Shown: positions 24,332 to 36,059 of the stretch, one piece after another | How the letters are laid out: each line of letters starts with the position of its first letter | Position numbering within the stretch: position 1 is the first letter of the stretch | Assembly: GCF_001424195.1 (NCBI RefSeq) | Contig: NZ_LMOO01000005.1 | Coordinates: forward strand, 361,646-425,645 | Length of the DNA stretch: 64,000 nt | Origin: Cellulomonas sp. Leaf334 | GTDB taxonomy: Bacteria > Actinomycetota > Actinomycetes > Actinomycetales > Cellulomonadaceae | Direction of reading: 5' to 3' | Program-made: the position numbers and the translations under genes | Notes under the pieces: generated by a model | What the model saw: the letters and a program-made list of their open reading frames with translations, nothing else | Databases searched by the model: none | What the model was told of the DNA's origin: nothing

Positions 24332-25750
24332 GTGACGATGACCACAGCGGCGAGAGTCGTCGGCGTCAGCGCGCTCGTCCTCGTGCTGGCGGGCGGGTCG
24401 TACGCGACGGCGGACGCGTACGACGTCGTCCCGGGGATGGTCACGCTCGCCGAGGTCCCGCCGGACCCGCTGCCGTTCCCGACGGCGCCGGGCGCGGTCG
24501 AGCCGGCGGACACGGTGCCGGCGCTGCCGGACCTCGACCCCCAGGCACCGCTGCCCGCGGCGGCGACCGTGCAGGCGCTCGTCGACGGGCTGGTGAAGGA
24601 CCCGCGCATGGGCGCGAGCGTCGGTGTGGTGGTCGCGGACCAGCTGACGGGGGACGTGCTCGGCTCGCACCTGCGGCAGGACGGTCGCACGCCGGCGTCG
24701 ACGGCGAAGCTGGTCACGGCCGTCGCCGCCCTGAGCACCCTCGGCCCGGACGTGACCTTGCCGACGAGCGTCGTGCGCGGCTCGGGCGCCAGCATCGTGC
24801 TCGTCGGCGGCGGCGACATGATGCTCGCGGCGGGTGCGGGCGACCCGACGGCCGTCGTGGGGCACGCCGGGCTGGCCGACCTCGCGGCCCAGGTGGCCAA
24901 GGAGCTGCAGCTCGAGGGCGCGACGACCGTGAGCCTCGGCTTCGACGACTTCCTGTTCAGCGGGCCGACGCTGAGCCCCACGTGGAACCCGGCCGACGTG
25001 GCCGCAGGGTTCGTCGCACCGGTGACACCGCTCGCGGTGGACACCGCGAAGATCAAGCCCGGCGAGTACCCGCCCCGGTACGCCGACCCGTCGCTCGCGG
25101 CGGCGAACACGTTCGCGCAGCGGCTGGCGGAGGCCGGGATCACGGTCGACGGCACCCCACGACGGACGTCGAAGCCGGAGGGTGGTCGGGAGATCGGCGT
25201 CGTGCGGTCGGCGCCGCTCGACGGCATCGTGCACCACTTCCTGGACACGTCGGACAACGCGATCACCGAGGTGGTGAGCCGCCTCGTGGCCATCGACCAG
25301 GGGCTGCCGGCGTCGTTCGATGGCGGCACGACCGCCGTCCTGCACGCGGTCGACGTGGCCGGCGTCGACACCGCGGGTGCGCAGCTGTCCGACGCGTCGG
25401 GGCTGGGGGCCGGGTCCGTCCTGCCGCCGGACCTCCTGCTCGGGCTGCTGCGGCTGGCGACTGACCCCGCGCACGGCGTGCTGCGGGACGTCGCGACGGG
25501 CATGCCGATCGCAGGTCTGACGGGCACGCTGAGCGACCGCTACTCCCAGTCGCCCGCGCGGGGGCTGGTGCGGGCGAAGACGGGCAGCCTGCCGCACGTG
25601 ACGTCGCTGGCCGGCACCGTGCTGGACGTCGACGGGCGTCAGCTGGTGTTCGTCGTCCTCGCGGACGCGACCCCCGACGGCGGCCAGTGGGGGCCCCGCG
25701 CGGCCATCGACTCGTTCGTCACCGCGTTGTCCGGGTGCGGCTGCGGTTAG
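24332..25750 (+). CDS. dacB: D-alanyl-D-alanine carboxypeptidase/endopeptidase, PBP4 family (S13)
   Basis: This exported low-molecular-mass penicillin-binding protein trims peptidoglycan. The active-site motifs are present in order: SxxK in TPASTAKLVTAVAAL, SxN in DTSDNAITEVVS and KTG in RAKTGSLPHV. It has an N-terminal membrane segment (VVGVSALVLVLAGGSYATA) and a length of 472 residues, usual for S13. Start is GTG 24332 or ATG 24338. Its TAG stop overlaps the -10 of the next gene. The position before tilS-hpt-ftsH is common in actinobacteria. Confidence 0.93.
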   Translation: MTMTTAARVVGVSALVLVLAGGSYATADAYDVVPGMVTLAEVPPDPLPFPTAPGAVEPADTVPALPDLDPQAPLPAAATVQALVDGLVKDPRMGASVGVVVADQLTGDVLGSHLRQDGRTPASTAKLVTAVAALSTLGPDVTLPTSVVRGSGASIVLVGGGDMMLAAGAGDPTAVVGHAGLADLAAQVAKELQLEGATTVSLGFDDFLFSGPTLSPTWNPADVAAGFVAPVTPLAVDTAKIKPGEYPPRYADPSLAAANTFAQRLAEAGITVDGTPRRTSKPEGGREIGVVRSAPLDGIVHHFLDTSDNAITEVVSRLVAIDQGLPASFDGGTTAVLHAVDVAGVDTAGAQLSDASGLGAGSVLPPDLLLGLLRLATDPAHGVLRDVATGMPIAGLTGTLSDRYSQSPARGLVRAKTGSLPHVTSLAGTVLDVDGRQLVFVVLADATPDGGQWGPRAAIDSFVTALSGCGCG

Positions 25751-25753
25751 TTT
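25748..25753 (+). promoter_or_regulatory. -10 element overlapping the dacB stop codon, leaderless
   Basis: TAGTTT starts with the dacB TAG stop and ends six bases before GTG 25760. Confidence 0.5.
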
Positions 25754-25759
25754 GACTCG

Positions 25760-26815
25760 GTGGACACCGCCGAAGGACCTGTCGACTGGGAGCTCGCCAC
25801 CCGCATCGCCGGCCGGCTGGCCGCGCCGGGGCCGGTGGCGGACCGCGCGGAGCTGACCGCGCTCGTCGACGAGCTCCGTGACGCCGCCGGCCGGGCGGCT
25901 GTGCACGCCGCGGCGATCACCGGCCTGGCGGCGGCGGACGGGACCGCGCCGGAGCAGGTCTCCACGGTGCTGGTGGTCGACCGGCCGCGCTGGGCCAAGG
26001 CCAACGCCGAGGTCTTCGCGGCGATGACCGGTCCGCTGAGCGCGACGTCCCCGTCGGCCACGGCGCGCGCGGGTGCGGCGGTGCAGGTCGGTGGGGTGCT
26101 GGCGCTCCTGTCCGGCAAGGTGCTCGGCCAGTTCGACCCGTTCACGACGACCGCCGACGGCCGCGGTCGGCTGCTCCTCGTCGCCCCCAACGTCCTGCAC
26201 CACGAGCGCCGGCTGAAGGTCGACCCGTCCGACTTCCGCCTCTGGGTGGCGCTGCACGAGCAGACCCACGCGCTGCAGTTCGCCGCCGCGCCGTGGCTCG
26301 CGGACCACCTGCGCACCCGGGCGGCCGAGCTGCTCACCGACCTGGCCGCCGACAAGGCGCTGGTCCCGCGGCTGGGGGAGCTCCTGGGGGCGGTGACGCG
26401 CGCGGTCACGGGTGGGCCCGACGACGGGGTGGGCGTGCTCGACCTGCTCTCGGCGCGGCAGCGGGAGGTGTTCGAGGAGGTCGGCGCGGTCATGGCCCTG
26501 CTCGAGGGCCATGCGGACGTCGCGATGGACGAGGTCGGCCCGCGGGTGGTGCCGAGCGTGCGCACGATCCGCAAGGCGTTCGAGGCGCGACGCGACGAGG
26601 CGGCCCGGTCCCGTGGCGTGGACCGCGTGCTGCGCAGGCTCCTGGGCCTCGACACCAAGCTGGCGCAGTACCGCGACGGCGCGGCGTTCGTCCGGGCCGT
26701 GCGCAAGGACGTCGGCCTCGACGGGCTGAACGCGGTGTGGACGTCGCCGGACCACCTCCCCGTGCCGCAGGAGATCGTCGACGCACGCGCCTGGGTGCGA
26801 CGGGTGCACGGGTGA
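25760..26815 (+). CDS. Zinc-dependent metalloprotease, DUF2342 (F420-biosynthesis-associated type)
   Basis: The 351-residue protein carries a zincin motif [10 protein letters not shown] (HExxH) and the family opening [18 protein letters not shown]. This actinobacterial family is often annotated as F420-biosynthesis-associated, from co-occurrence rather than biochemistry. It sits between dacB and tilS, and its TGA overlaps the tilS GTG by GTGA. No signal peptide is seen. Confidence 0.85.
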   Translation: MDTAEGPVDWELATRIAGRLAAPGPVADRAELTALVDELRDAAGRAAVHAAAITGLAAADGTAPEQVSTVLVVDRPRWAKANAEVFAAMTGPLSATSPSATARAGAAVQVGGVLALLSGKVLGQFDPFTTTADGRGRLLLVAPNVLHHERRLKVDPSDFRLWVALHEQTHALQFAAAPWLADHLRTRAAELLTDLAADKALVPRLGELLGAVTRAVTGGPDDGVGVLDLLSARQREVFEEVGAVMALLEGHADVAMDEVGPRVVPSVRTIRKAFEARRDEAARSRGVDRVLRRLLGLDTKLAQYRDGAAFVRAVRKDVGLDGLNAVWTSPDHLPVPQEIVDARAWVRRVHG

Positions 26816-27804
26816 CCGGTCCCGCTCGCGAGGTGGCGGCGGTGCGCTCGGCGGTGACCGCGGCCGTCGCCGGCCTGCCGCCGGACGCGCTGGTCCTGGT
26901 CGCCTGCTCGGGCGGTCCGGACTCGCTCGCGCTCGCGGCGGGGGCGGCGTTCGTCGCGCAGCGGTCCACCCGGACGGGGACGCCGTGGCGCGCGCTGGCC
27001 GTCGTCGTCGACCACGGGCTGCAGGACGGCTCGGCACAGGTGGCCGACGACGCAGCGGCGGCATGCCGGGACCTGGGCCTGGAGGTGGTCGTGACCCGCG
27101 TGGAGGTGGACGGTCCGGGCGAGGCGGCCGCGCGGGACGCCCGCTACGCAGCACTCGACCTCGTCGCCGACGAGCTGGGCGCCGCCGCGGTCCTGCTCGG
27201 GCACACGCTCGACGACCAGGCCGAGACGGTGCTGCTGGGCCTCGCGCGCGGGTCGGGCGCGCGGGCGCTCGCGGGCATGCCGGCGACGCGCGGACGGTTC
27301 CGACGACCGCTGCTCGGGCTGCGCCGGGCCGACACGGTGGCCGCCTGCGCCTCCCTCGGGCTGGTTCCCTGGCACGACCCGACGAACGACGGCTCGCACG
27401 CCGACGCGTCGCTGCGCAGCCGGGTCCGCAGCGACGCGCTGCCGACGCTGGAACGGGTCCTCGGCCCCGGCGTGGCCGAGGCGCTGGCACGGTCGGCGAC
27501 GCAGCTGCGCGACGACGCGGACCTGCTCGACGCGCTCGCGGAGGACCTCCTCGTCGCCGCACGCACGGCGGACGGCCTGGACGTCGGAGCCCTGCACGCG
27601 GCCCCGCCGGCGCTGCGCACCCGCGCCCTGCGCTCGGCCGTGATCGCCGCGGGGAGCCCGGCCGGCGCCCTGACCCGGGCGCACGTCCTGGCGGTCGACG
27701 CGCTGGTCACGGACTGGCACGGGCAGGGCCCGGTCGCCCTCCCGGGCGGGATCGCGGCCGGGCGGGCGTGTGGCAGGCTTGCCCTGGGCACGGCCCCCGC
27801 GTAG
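26812..27804 (+). CDS. tilS: tRNA(Ile)-lysidine synthetase
   Basis: TilS modifies C34 of the CAU-anticodon tRNA-Ile to lysidine so that it reads AUA. The PP-loop motif [11 protein letters not shown] (about residues 31-41) binds ATP, followed by [11 protein letters not shown] and [20 protein letters not shown]. The 330-residue length matches the short actinobacterial form. The GTG start overlaps the upstream stop by four bases, and hpt follows 46 bp later, the common tilS-hpt-ftsH order. Confidence 0.95.
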   Translation: MTGPAREVAAVRSAVTAAVAGLPPDALVLVACSGGPDSLALAAGAAFVAQRSTRTGTPWRALAVVVDHGLQDGSAQVADDAAAACRDLGLEVVVTRVEVDGPGEAAARDARYAALDLVADELGAAAVLLGHTLDDQAETVLLGLARGSGARALAGMPATRGRFRRPLLGLRRADTVAACASLGLVPWHDPTNDGSHADASLRSRVRSDALPTLERVLGPGVAEALARSATQLRDDADLLDALAEDLLVAARTADGLDVGALHAAPPALRTRALRSAVIAAGSPAGALTRAHVLAVDALVTDWHGQGPVALPGGIAAGRACGRLALGTAPA

Positions 27805-27850
27805 CGCGGTCACGGGCACGGTCACGGGCGGATCAAGAGGAGCAACTGCG

Positions 27851-28405
<555 letters not shown>

Positions 28406-28514
28406 GGTCGAGTGCGCCCTCGGTGAACACGGTCGGTCCCGCCCAGGTTCCCCGTGTAACTTCGAGGCCACCTGTCCCGCGAGCGGAGGTTGAGGGGCTC
28501 TGCCCCGATCGCCC

Positions 28515-30542
<2,028 letters not shown>

Positions 30543-30550
30543 GGGCGGAC

Positions 30551-31174
30551 GTGAGCACACAGCAGGGTGACGGCATCGGACCGGTCACGTTCACCGGCGC
30601 AGCGGTGGGCGAGTACGACCAGGACCGCGTCGAGGCCGCCATCCGTGAGCTGCTCCTCGCGGTGGGGGAGAACCCCGACCGCGAAGGGCTGCGGGAGACC
30701 CCGGCGCGGGTCGCTCGGGCGTACCGGGAGATCTTCGCGGGTCTCTACCAGGAGCCCGGCGACGTCCTGACCACCACCTTCGACATCGGCCACGAAGAGA
30801 TGGTGCTGGTCAAGGACATCGAGGTGTACTCGACCTGCGAGCACCACCTGGTGCCGTTCCACGGGGTTGCGCACGTGGGCTACATCCCGGGCACGGACGG
30901 CCGCATCACGGGTCTGAGCAAGCTCGCCCGGCTGGTCGACGTGTACGCGCGCCGGCCGCAGGTGCAGGAACGCCTGACCTCGCAGATCGCCGATGCGCTC
31001 GTCGCCGAGCTGCAGCCGCGCGGCGTGCTGGTCGTGGTCGAGTGCGAGCACCTGTGCATGTCCATGCGCGGCGTCCGCAAGCCCGGGTCGCGCACCGTGA
31101 CCTCCGCGGTCCGGGGCCAGATGCGGGACGTCGCCACCCGGGCAGAGGCCATGAGCCTCGTGCTCGGCCGCTGA
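30551..31174 (+). CDS. folE: GTP cyclohydrolase I
   Basis: FolE converts GTP to dihydroneopterin triphosphate, the first step of folate synthesis. The 207-residue protein has the zinc-ligand motif [13 protein letters not shown], the second cysteine in [15 protein letters not shown] and [17 protein letters not shown] start nine bases after ftsH, in the folE-folP-folBK run. Confidence 0.96.
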   Translation: MSTQQGDGIGPVTFTGAAVGEYDQDRVEAAIRELLLAVGENPDREGLRETPARVARAYREIFAGLYQEPGDVLTTTFDIGHEEMVLVKDIEVYSTCEHHLVPFHGVAHVGYIPGTDGRITGLSKLARLVDVYARRPQVQERLTSQIADALVAELQPRGVLVVVECEHLCMSMRGVRKPGSRTVTSAVRGQMRDVATRAEAMSLVLGR

Positions 31175-31193
31175 CGCCCTCGTCGGCACCCCC

Positions 31194-31199
31194 TAGGCT
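31194..31199 (+). promoter_or_regulatory. -10 element for folP, leaderless
   Basis: TAGGCT, seven bases, GTG 31207. It suggests folP has its own start site in addition to readthrough. Confidence 0.45.
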
Positions 31200-31206
31200 C
31201 GGCACC

Positions 31207-32133
31207 GTGACTGGCCCCTCCCCCCTCCCGGCCCGGTTGCACGGGCCGAGGCGCGCCCTCGTCATGGGCGTCGTCAACGTCACCCCGGACTCGTTCTCGG
31301 ACGGTGGCCGCTGGTTCACCCCCGGCGCCGCGGTGGCGCACGGGATGGAGCTGGTCGAGCAGGGGGCGGACCTGCTGGACGTCGGCGGGGAGTCGACCCG
31401 GCCGGGCGCCCGCCGGGTCGCCGTCGACGACGAGCTGGCCCGGGTCCTCCCGGTGATCGAGCAGCTGGTGGCCCGCGGGGCGACCGTGAGCATCGACACG
31501 ACGCGCGCGGTGGTCGCGCAGGCGGCGGTCGAGCGCGGCGCCTCGATCGTCAACGACGTGTCGGGCGGCCTGGCCGACGACGAGATGTACGGGGTCGTCG
31601 CGCGCACCGGCGCGGTGTACGTCGCGATGCACTGGCGCGGGCACGCCGACGTGATGGACGAGCTCGACGACTACGACGACGTCGTGACCGACGTGCGGCG
31701 CGAGCTCGCTGCGCGGGTCGCGGCGCTGCGGGCAGCCGGGGTGCGCGACGAGCAGGTGGTGCTCGACCCGGGTCTCGGCTTCGCGAAGGCGGGGAGCAGC
31801 AACTGGCCGCTGCTCGCGCGGCTGCCGGAGCTGGTGGCGGACGGCTTCCCGGTGCTGGTCGGCGCGAGCCGCAAACGGTTCCTCGGCCACCTCCTGGCCG
31901 GCCCGGACGGCGAGCCGGCCCCGCCGCTCGCGCGGGACCGGGCGACGGCGGCGGTCTCCGCCCTGGCGGCTGCGGCAGGAGCCTGGTGCGTGCGGGTGCA
32001 CGAGGTGGCAGGCTCGGCCGACGCGGTGCGGGTGGCGGCCGCGTGGCGGCGAGGGCAGAGCGCGGGGGGGCCGGACACCGACGACGAGCTGGCCGTGGAC
32101 GAGGACGCGAGAACCGGAGGGAGCACGCGGTGA
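31207..32133 (+). CDS. folP: Dihydropteroate synthase
   Basis: FolP joins the pterin diphosphate with p-aminobenzoate; it is the sulfonamide target. Motifs: MGVVNVTPDSFSDGG, LLDVGGESTRPGA, SIDTTRAVVA, LDPGLGFAK and GASRKRFLG. The 308 residues include a short acidic C-terminal tail. The stop overlaps the next gene's GTG (GTGA), so folP and folBK are translationally coupled. Confidence 0.96.
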   Translation: MTGPSPLPARLHGPRRALVMGVVNVTPDSFSDGGRWFTPGAAVAHGMELVEQGADLLDVGGESTRPGARRVAVDDELARVLPVIEQLVARGATVSIDTTRAVVAQAAVERGASIVNDVSGGLADDEMYGVVARTGAVYVAMHWRGHADVMDELDDYDDVVTDVRRELAARVAALRAAGVRDEQVVLDPGLGFAKAGSSNWPLLARLPELVADGFPVLVGASRKRFLGHLLAGPDGEPAPPLARDRATAAVSALAAAAGAWCVRVHEVAGSADAVRVAAAWRRGQSAGGPDTDDELAVDEDARTGGSTR

Positions 32134-33434
32134 CCATGAACGACGAGAGCCGTCAGGACGCGCTGGACACCAGCGGGCGCCGGCTCGACCAGATCAGGCT
32201 GTCGGGCATCACGGCGATGGGGTACCACGGCGTCTTCGAGCACGAGCGCCGTGACGGGCAGACGTTCGTCGCGGACGTCGTCGTCCACCTCGACACCCGG
32301 CGGGCCGCCGCGCGCGACGACCTGGCGCACACCCTGAACTACGGCGAGCTGGCGGAGCAGGTCGCGGCCGTCCTGTCCGGGGAGCCGGTCGACCTGATCG
32401 AGACCGTCGCGGAGCGCATCGCGGCGACGGTCCTGGCGTCGGGCATCGTGCAGGCGGTCGACGTGGCGGTGCACAAGCCGCACGCGCCGATCCAGGTGCC
32501 GTTCGGGGATGTGGTCGTCGCCATCCACCGCGACCGCACGAAGCTGCCGGCAGCGGAGCCCTACGTCGCCCGCCCGGTCACCGAGCCGGAGCCGTCGTCA
32601 CGACCGGTCCCGACGTCGACCGCGACCTTCCCCGTGACGACGGCCCCCGGAGCGCCTGTCGTCGCGTCCGGTGCCTGGTCCGACGTGCCCGCTGCGGCGC
32701 CGGTCGTCGCGTCCGGTGCCTGGTCGGACGCGGTCGCCCCCGCTCCGGGTGGGTTCTCGCAGGGCCCCGACGGGCCGTCGACCGAGCTGGAGCCGGTCCC
32801 GGTGGGCGAGGCCCTCGTCGTCGGCGAGGTCGTCACCGACTTCCTCGACCAGGAGCCCGACGGGCCGGTCGAGGTCGTGCTGGCGCTCGGTGCCAACCTG
32901 GGACCGGCGCAGGACACCCTCCGGGACGCCGTGACCGACCTGGCACGCACCCCCGGGATCGAGGTGCGCGACGTCTCGGCGCTCGCCCGCACGTCCGCGG
33001 TGGGTGGGCCCGAGCAGTCCGACTACCTCAACGCCGTCGTCCTGGCGTGGACCACGCTCGCCCCGCGCGTGCTGCTGCGCGCCACGCAGGCGATCGAGCT
33101 CGCGCACGGGCGGGAGCGGCACGAGCGGTGGGGCCCGCGCACGCTGGACATCGACATCGTGCTGTACGGGTCGGTGCTCGCCGTGACGGACGACCTCGAG
33201 CTCCCGCACCCACGGGCGCACGAGCGTGCGTTCGTGCTGCAGCCGTGGGCGCAGGTCGACCCGGACGCGGTGCTGCCGGGGCTGGGCGGGGGACCGGTCG
33301 GCGCGCTGGCCGCGACCGCACCCGACCGCGACGGCGTCCGCTGGCTCGCGCTCGACTGGCTGACCACCGCGATCCCGGCGGTCAGCGGCGACACCGGGGC
33401 GGTCCCGGCGGGTCCGGAGGCCCAGGACACGTGA
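32130..33434 (+). CDS. folBK: Bifunctional dihydroneopterin aldolase / HPPK fusion
   Basis: The 434-residue protein joins FolB (about residues 22-135: ITAMGYHGVFEHERRDGQTF, HTLNYGELAEQV, DLIETVAERIAATVL) to FolK (about 247-410: LALGANLGPAQDTLRDAV, RHERWGPRTLDIDIVLYG, LPHPRAHERAFVLQPW). Together they convert dihydroneopterin to the pyrophosphorylated pterin used by FolP. The roughly 110-residue linker is low-complexity and contains a tandem duplication of APVVASGAWSD with a 15-residue period. Start GTG 32130 overlaps the folP stop; ATG 32136 is possible. Confidence 0.95.
   Translation: MTMNDESRQDALDTSGRRLDQIRLSGITAMGYHGVFEHERRDGQTFVADVVVHLDTRRAAARDDLAHTLNYGELAEQVAAVLSGEPVDLIETVAERIAATVLASGIVQAVDVAVHKPHAPIQVPFGDVVVAIHRDRTKLPAAEPYVARPVTEPEPSSRPVPTSTATFPVTTAPGAPVVASGAWSDVPAAAPVVASGAWSDAVAPAPGGFSQGPDGPSTELEPVPVGEALVVGEVVTDFLDQEPDGPVEVVLALGANLGPAQDTLRDAVTDLARTPGIEVRDVSALARTSAVGGPEQSDYLNAVVLAWTTLAPRVLLRATQAIELAHGRERHERWGPRTLDIDIVLYGSVLAVTDDLELPHPRAHERAFVLQPWAQVDPDAVLPGLGGGPVGALAATAPDRDGVRWLALDWLTTAIPAVSGDTGAVPAGPEAQDT
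32652..32741 (+). repeat. 45-bp tandem duplication in the FolB-FolK linker
   Basis: Two 45-bp units encode APVVASGAWSD plus four variable residues. Confidence 0.85.
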
Positions 33435-33925
33435 TGCACCGCACGCGCTGGCAGACGCTCCTGCTGGTCACCGCCACCGCGGCTGCCGTCACGTGGATCG
33501 TGCTGCGCGCGGTCGCGGGCCGCGGCGGGATGCTGCCGTCCGTCCCGCCGCTCGTGGTCGCGGTCGAGCTGCTCATCGCCGGGATCGTGTTCTCCATGGG
33601 CTGGGCCGTCCGGCAGTTCCTGCGCGGCAAGCGGCCGTTGCTGAACCCGATCCGGGCGGCACGCACGGCGGTGCTGGCCAAGGCGTCGTGCTACACCGGA
33701 GCCCTGCTCGCGGGGTGGTACGGCGGCCAGGTGCTGGCGCTGGTCGGGGACCTGAGCGTGCCGGGGAACGGGTCGCGAGCGATCGCCGCCGGCATCGCGA
33801 CGGCCGGTGCCGTGGTGCTCGCCGTCGTCGGTCTGGTCGTCGAGTGGTTCTGCCGGGTGCCTCCGCCCGAGGGTGGGTCGGAGGTGGCGCACGAGCGACC
33901 TGCGCCGGATCCCAGCGCCCCCTGA
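33434..33925 (+). CDS. DUF3180 membrane protein
   Basis: This 163-residue integral membrane protein has about four hydrophobic segments (LLLVTATAAAVTWIVL, VVAVELLIAGIVFSMGW, YTGALLAGWYGGQVLAL, AGAVVLAVVGLVVEW). DUF3180 genes follow folK in many actinobacteria; the function is unknown. Its ATG overlaps the folBK stop (TGATG). The C-terminus is a short cytoplasmic Pro-rich tail. Confidence 0.85.
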   Translation: MHRTRWQTLLLVTATAAAVTWIVLRAVAGRGGMLPSVPPLVVAVELLIAGIVFSMGWAVRQFLRGKRPLLNPIRAARTAVLAKASCYTGALLAGWYGGQVLALVGDLSVPGNGSRAIAAGIATAGAVVLAVVGLVVEWFCRVPPPEGGSEVAHERPAPDPSAP

Positions 33926-33945
33926 GCGGGTGGAAGGATGGCCCC

Positions 33946-34455
33946 ATGACCTCCGACGCCGTCCCCGGCACCCGCGAGCCGTTCGACCCGACCGACGTCA
34001 CCTGGACGCCGGTGTCGAGCAGGCTCATCGGGGCGCGCCTGACGGTCACGGCCATCGTGCTCGGCCCGGCCCTCGCGCTGCTGGTGCTCCTGGCGGTGCT
34101 CGTCGGGGCGACCTGGCTCTGGGTGTTCCCGGCTGTCGTGGTGCTGCTCGTCGTCTGGATCCTCTGGCTGGTGCCGCGACAGGTGCGCGCCCTGGCGTAC
34201 GCGGAGCGCGCGGACGACCTGCTCGTGCGCCGCGGCATCATGTTCCGCTCGCTCGTCGTGGTGCCGTACGGCCGGATGCAGTACGTGGACGTCAACGCGG
34301 GCCCGATCGCCCGGAAGTTCCAGATCGCGTCCGTCCAGCTCCACACCGCGTCGTCCGCGACGAGCGCGTCGATCGAGGGTCTCCCGCCGCACGAGGCCGC
34401 GCGCCTGCGCGACCGGATGGCCTCCCGCGGCGAGGCGCGGCTGGCGGGGCTGTGA
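33946..34455 (+). CDS. Bacterial PH domain protein (YdbS type)
   Basis: The 169-residue protein has two transmembrane segments (about 37-75) followed by a bPH_2 domain (LVRRGIMFRSLVVVPYGRMQYVDV). Such proteins occur as pairs with a longer bPH partner, as here; the next gene starts within this stop codon (GTGA). An AAGGAT hexamer six bases before the ATG is a possible leaderless -10. The pair may form an envelope complex of unknown role. Confidence 0.85.
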   Translation: MTSDAVPGTREPFDPTDVTWTPVSSRLIGARLTVTAIVLGPALALLVLLAVLVGATWLWVFPAVVVLLVVWILWLVPRQVRALAYAERADDLLVRRGIMFRSLVVVPYGRMQYVDVNAGPIARKFQIASVQLHTASSATSASIEGLPPHEAARLRDRMASRGEARLAGL

Positions 34456-36059
34456 CGAGCACGCCCAGCACGCCCAACGCACCGGATGTCGACACCACCA
34501 GCGACGACGACGTCACCGGCTGGCGACGGATGCACCCGATCACCCCGGCGCTGAAGGGCTGGAAGGTCCTGGTCGCCGTGCTGGCGATCGGCTGGTTCCA
34601 GGCAGGCGAGAACATCGAGCAGGCCATCGACCTCCTGCACGGCCCGGCGTTCCTCGCGCTCATCGGCGGCTTCCTGCTGATCGGGCTCATCGGCTTCGGC
34701 TACTCGGCGGTCGCGTGGCGGGTCACCCGGTTCGCCGTCACCGACGAGGCCGTGCACCTGCGTACCGGCATCCTGTTCCGGCAGCAGCGCCAGGCGCGGC
34801 TGGACCGGTTGCAGGCCGTCGACGTGGTGCAGCCGCTGCTCGCCCGGCTGGTCGGTCTGGCCGAGCTCAAGCTCGAGGTGGCCGGCGGCAGCGGGTCGGC
34901 GGTGTCGCTGGCGTTCCTGCGCGAGGCCGATGCGGAGGCTCTGCGCGCCGAGCTGCTCGCGCTCTCGGCGGGTCTGCAGCGGCCGGGGGCGGCCGCGGTG
35001 CAGACGCCGGTCGACGGTGCCGAGCCGGACGGCGCGCCCGTGACGCCGGTGCCGTTCGAGGTGGCCCCCGAGCGTGAGGTCTACGACCTGCCGATGGGGC
35101 GGCTGGTGAGCGCGACCCTGCGCTCCGGGGCAGTGCTGGTGCTGCTGCTGGTGATCGCGGGCGCGATCACGCTGGCGATCGTCTCCCGGGACATCAGCGG
35201 CGCGTTCGTGCTCGTCGCGCCCCTGTTCGCCGGCGTCACGTTCGTGTGGAGCCGCATCAACCAGGGCGCCAACTTCCGCGCGGCGATCTCGCCCGACGGC
35301 ATCCGCCTGCGGCACGGGCTGACGGAGTCGCGCGCGCAGACGGTGCCGCCCGGGCGGGTGCAGGCCATCCGGGTGCGGCAGGGTCCGCTGTGGCGCGGGC
35401 CGGACTGGTGGCGCGTCGAGATCAACGTCGCAGGCTACGGCCAGGGCGACCAGCAGCAGCGGGACACCGTGCTGCACCCGGTCGCGACGCGCGGCGAGGC
35501 GATGACGGCGCTCTGGCTCGTGCTGCCGGACCTGGGCGTGCAGGACCCGACGGCGCTCGTCGAGGCGGCCCTGACCGGCATGGACGAGGTCGGCGGGTTC
35601 ACCTCGGCACCACGCCGTGCACGCTGGGTGGACCCCGTCGGATGGCGTCGGCACGGGGTGCGGGTGACCGAGCGGGCGCTGGTGACCCGGTCCGGCCGGA
35701 TCTGGCGCAGCGTCGACGTGGTGCCGCACGAGCGCACCCAGTCCCTCGGGCTCGAGCAAGGACCGATCCAGCGTCGGCTCGGGCTCGCGTCGTTCGTCCT
35801 GCACTCCACGCCCGGACCGGTCTCGCCGCGCGTCAACCACCTCGACGCGGGGGTCGCTGCGGCGCTGCTCGACGAGCAGGCCGAGCGGGCCAGGACGGCG
35901 CGGGCGACCGCGACGCCGGAGCAGTGGATGCGGGCGGTCGGCGCACCGACGCCGACGGAGCCGGAGCCGGAGCCGACGTCAGCGGCGCCGACGGCGAACC
36001 CGGAGTGGGCGCCGGAGCCGACGTCAGCGGCGCCCCCGGCCACCGGAGCGGACGCGTGA
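34452..36059 (+). CDS. Multi-domain bacterial PH protein (YdbT type)
   Basis: The 535-residue membrane protein contains repeated bPH_2 domains (LRTGILFRQQRQARLDRLQAVDV; LRHGLTESRAQTVPPGRVQAI; VTRSGRIWRSVDVVPHERTQSL), each with the conserved R/P-hinge pattern, and hydrophobic pairs near residues 35-85 and 215-260. It is the partner of the preceding short bPH protein. The C-terminus is a low-complexity PTEPEPEPTSAAP repeat that encodes two nearly identical segments. Confidence 0.85.
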   Translation: MTSTPSTPNAPDVDTTSDDDVTGWRRMHPITPALKGWKVLVAVLAIGWFQAGENIEQAIDLLHGPAFLALIGGFLLIGLIGFGYSAVAWRVTRFAVTDEAVHLRTGILFRQQRQARLDRLQAVDVVQPLLARLVGLAELKLEVAGGSGSAVSLAFLREADAEALRAELLALSAGLQRPGAAAVQTPVDGAEPDGAPVTPVPFEVAPEREVYDLPMGRLVSATLRSGAVLVLLLVIAGAITLAIVSRDISGAFVLVAPLFAGVTFVWSRINQGANFRAAISPDGIRLRHGLTESRAQTVPPGRVQAIRVRQGPLWRGPDWWRVEINVAGYGQGDQQQRDTVLHPVATRGEAMTALWLVLPDLGVQDPTALVEAALTGMDEVGGFTSAPRRARWVDPVGWRRHGVRVTERALVTRSGRIWRSVDVVPHERTQSLGLEQGPIQRRLGLASFVLHSTPGPVSPRVNHLDAGVAAALLDEQAERARTARATATPEQWMRAVGAPTPTEPEPEPTSAAPTANPEWAPEPTSAAPPATGADA

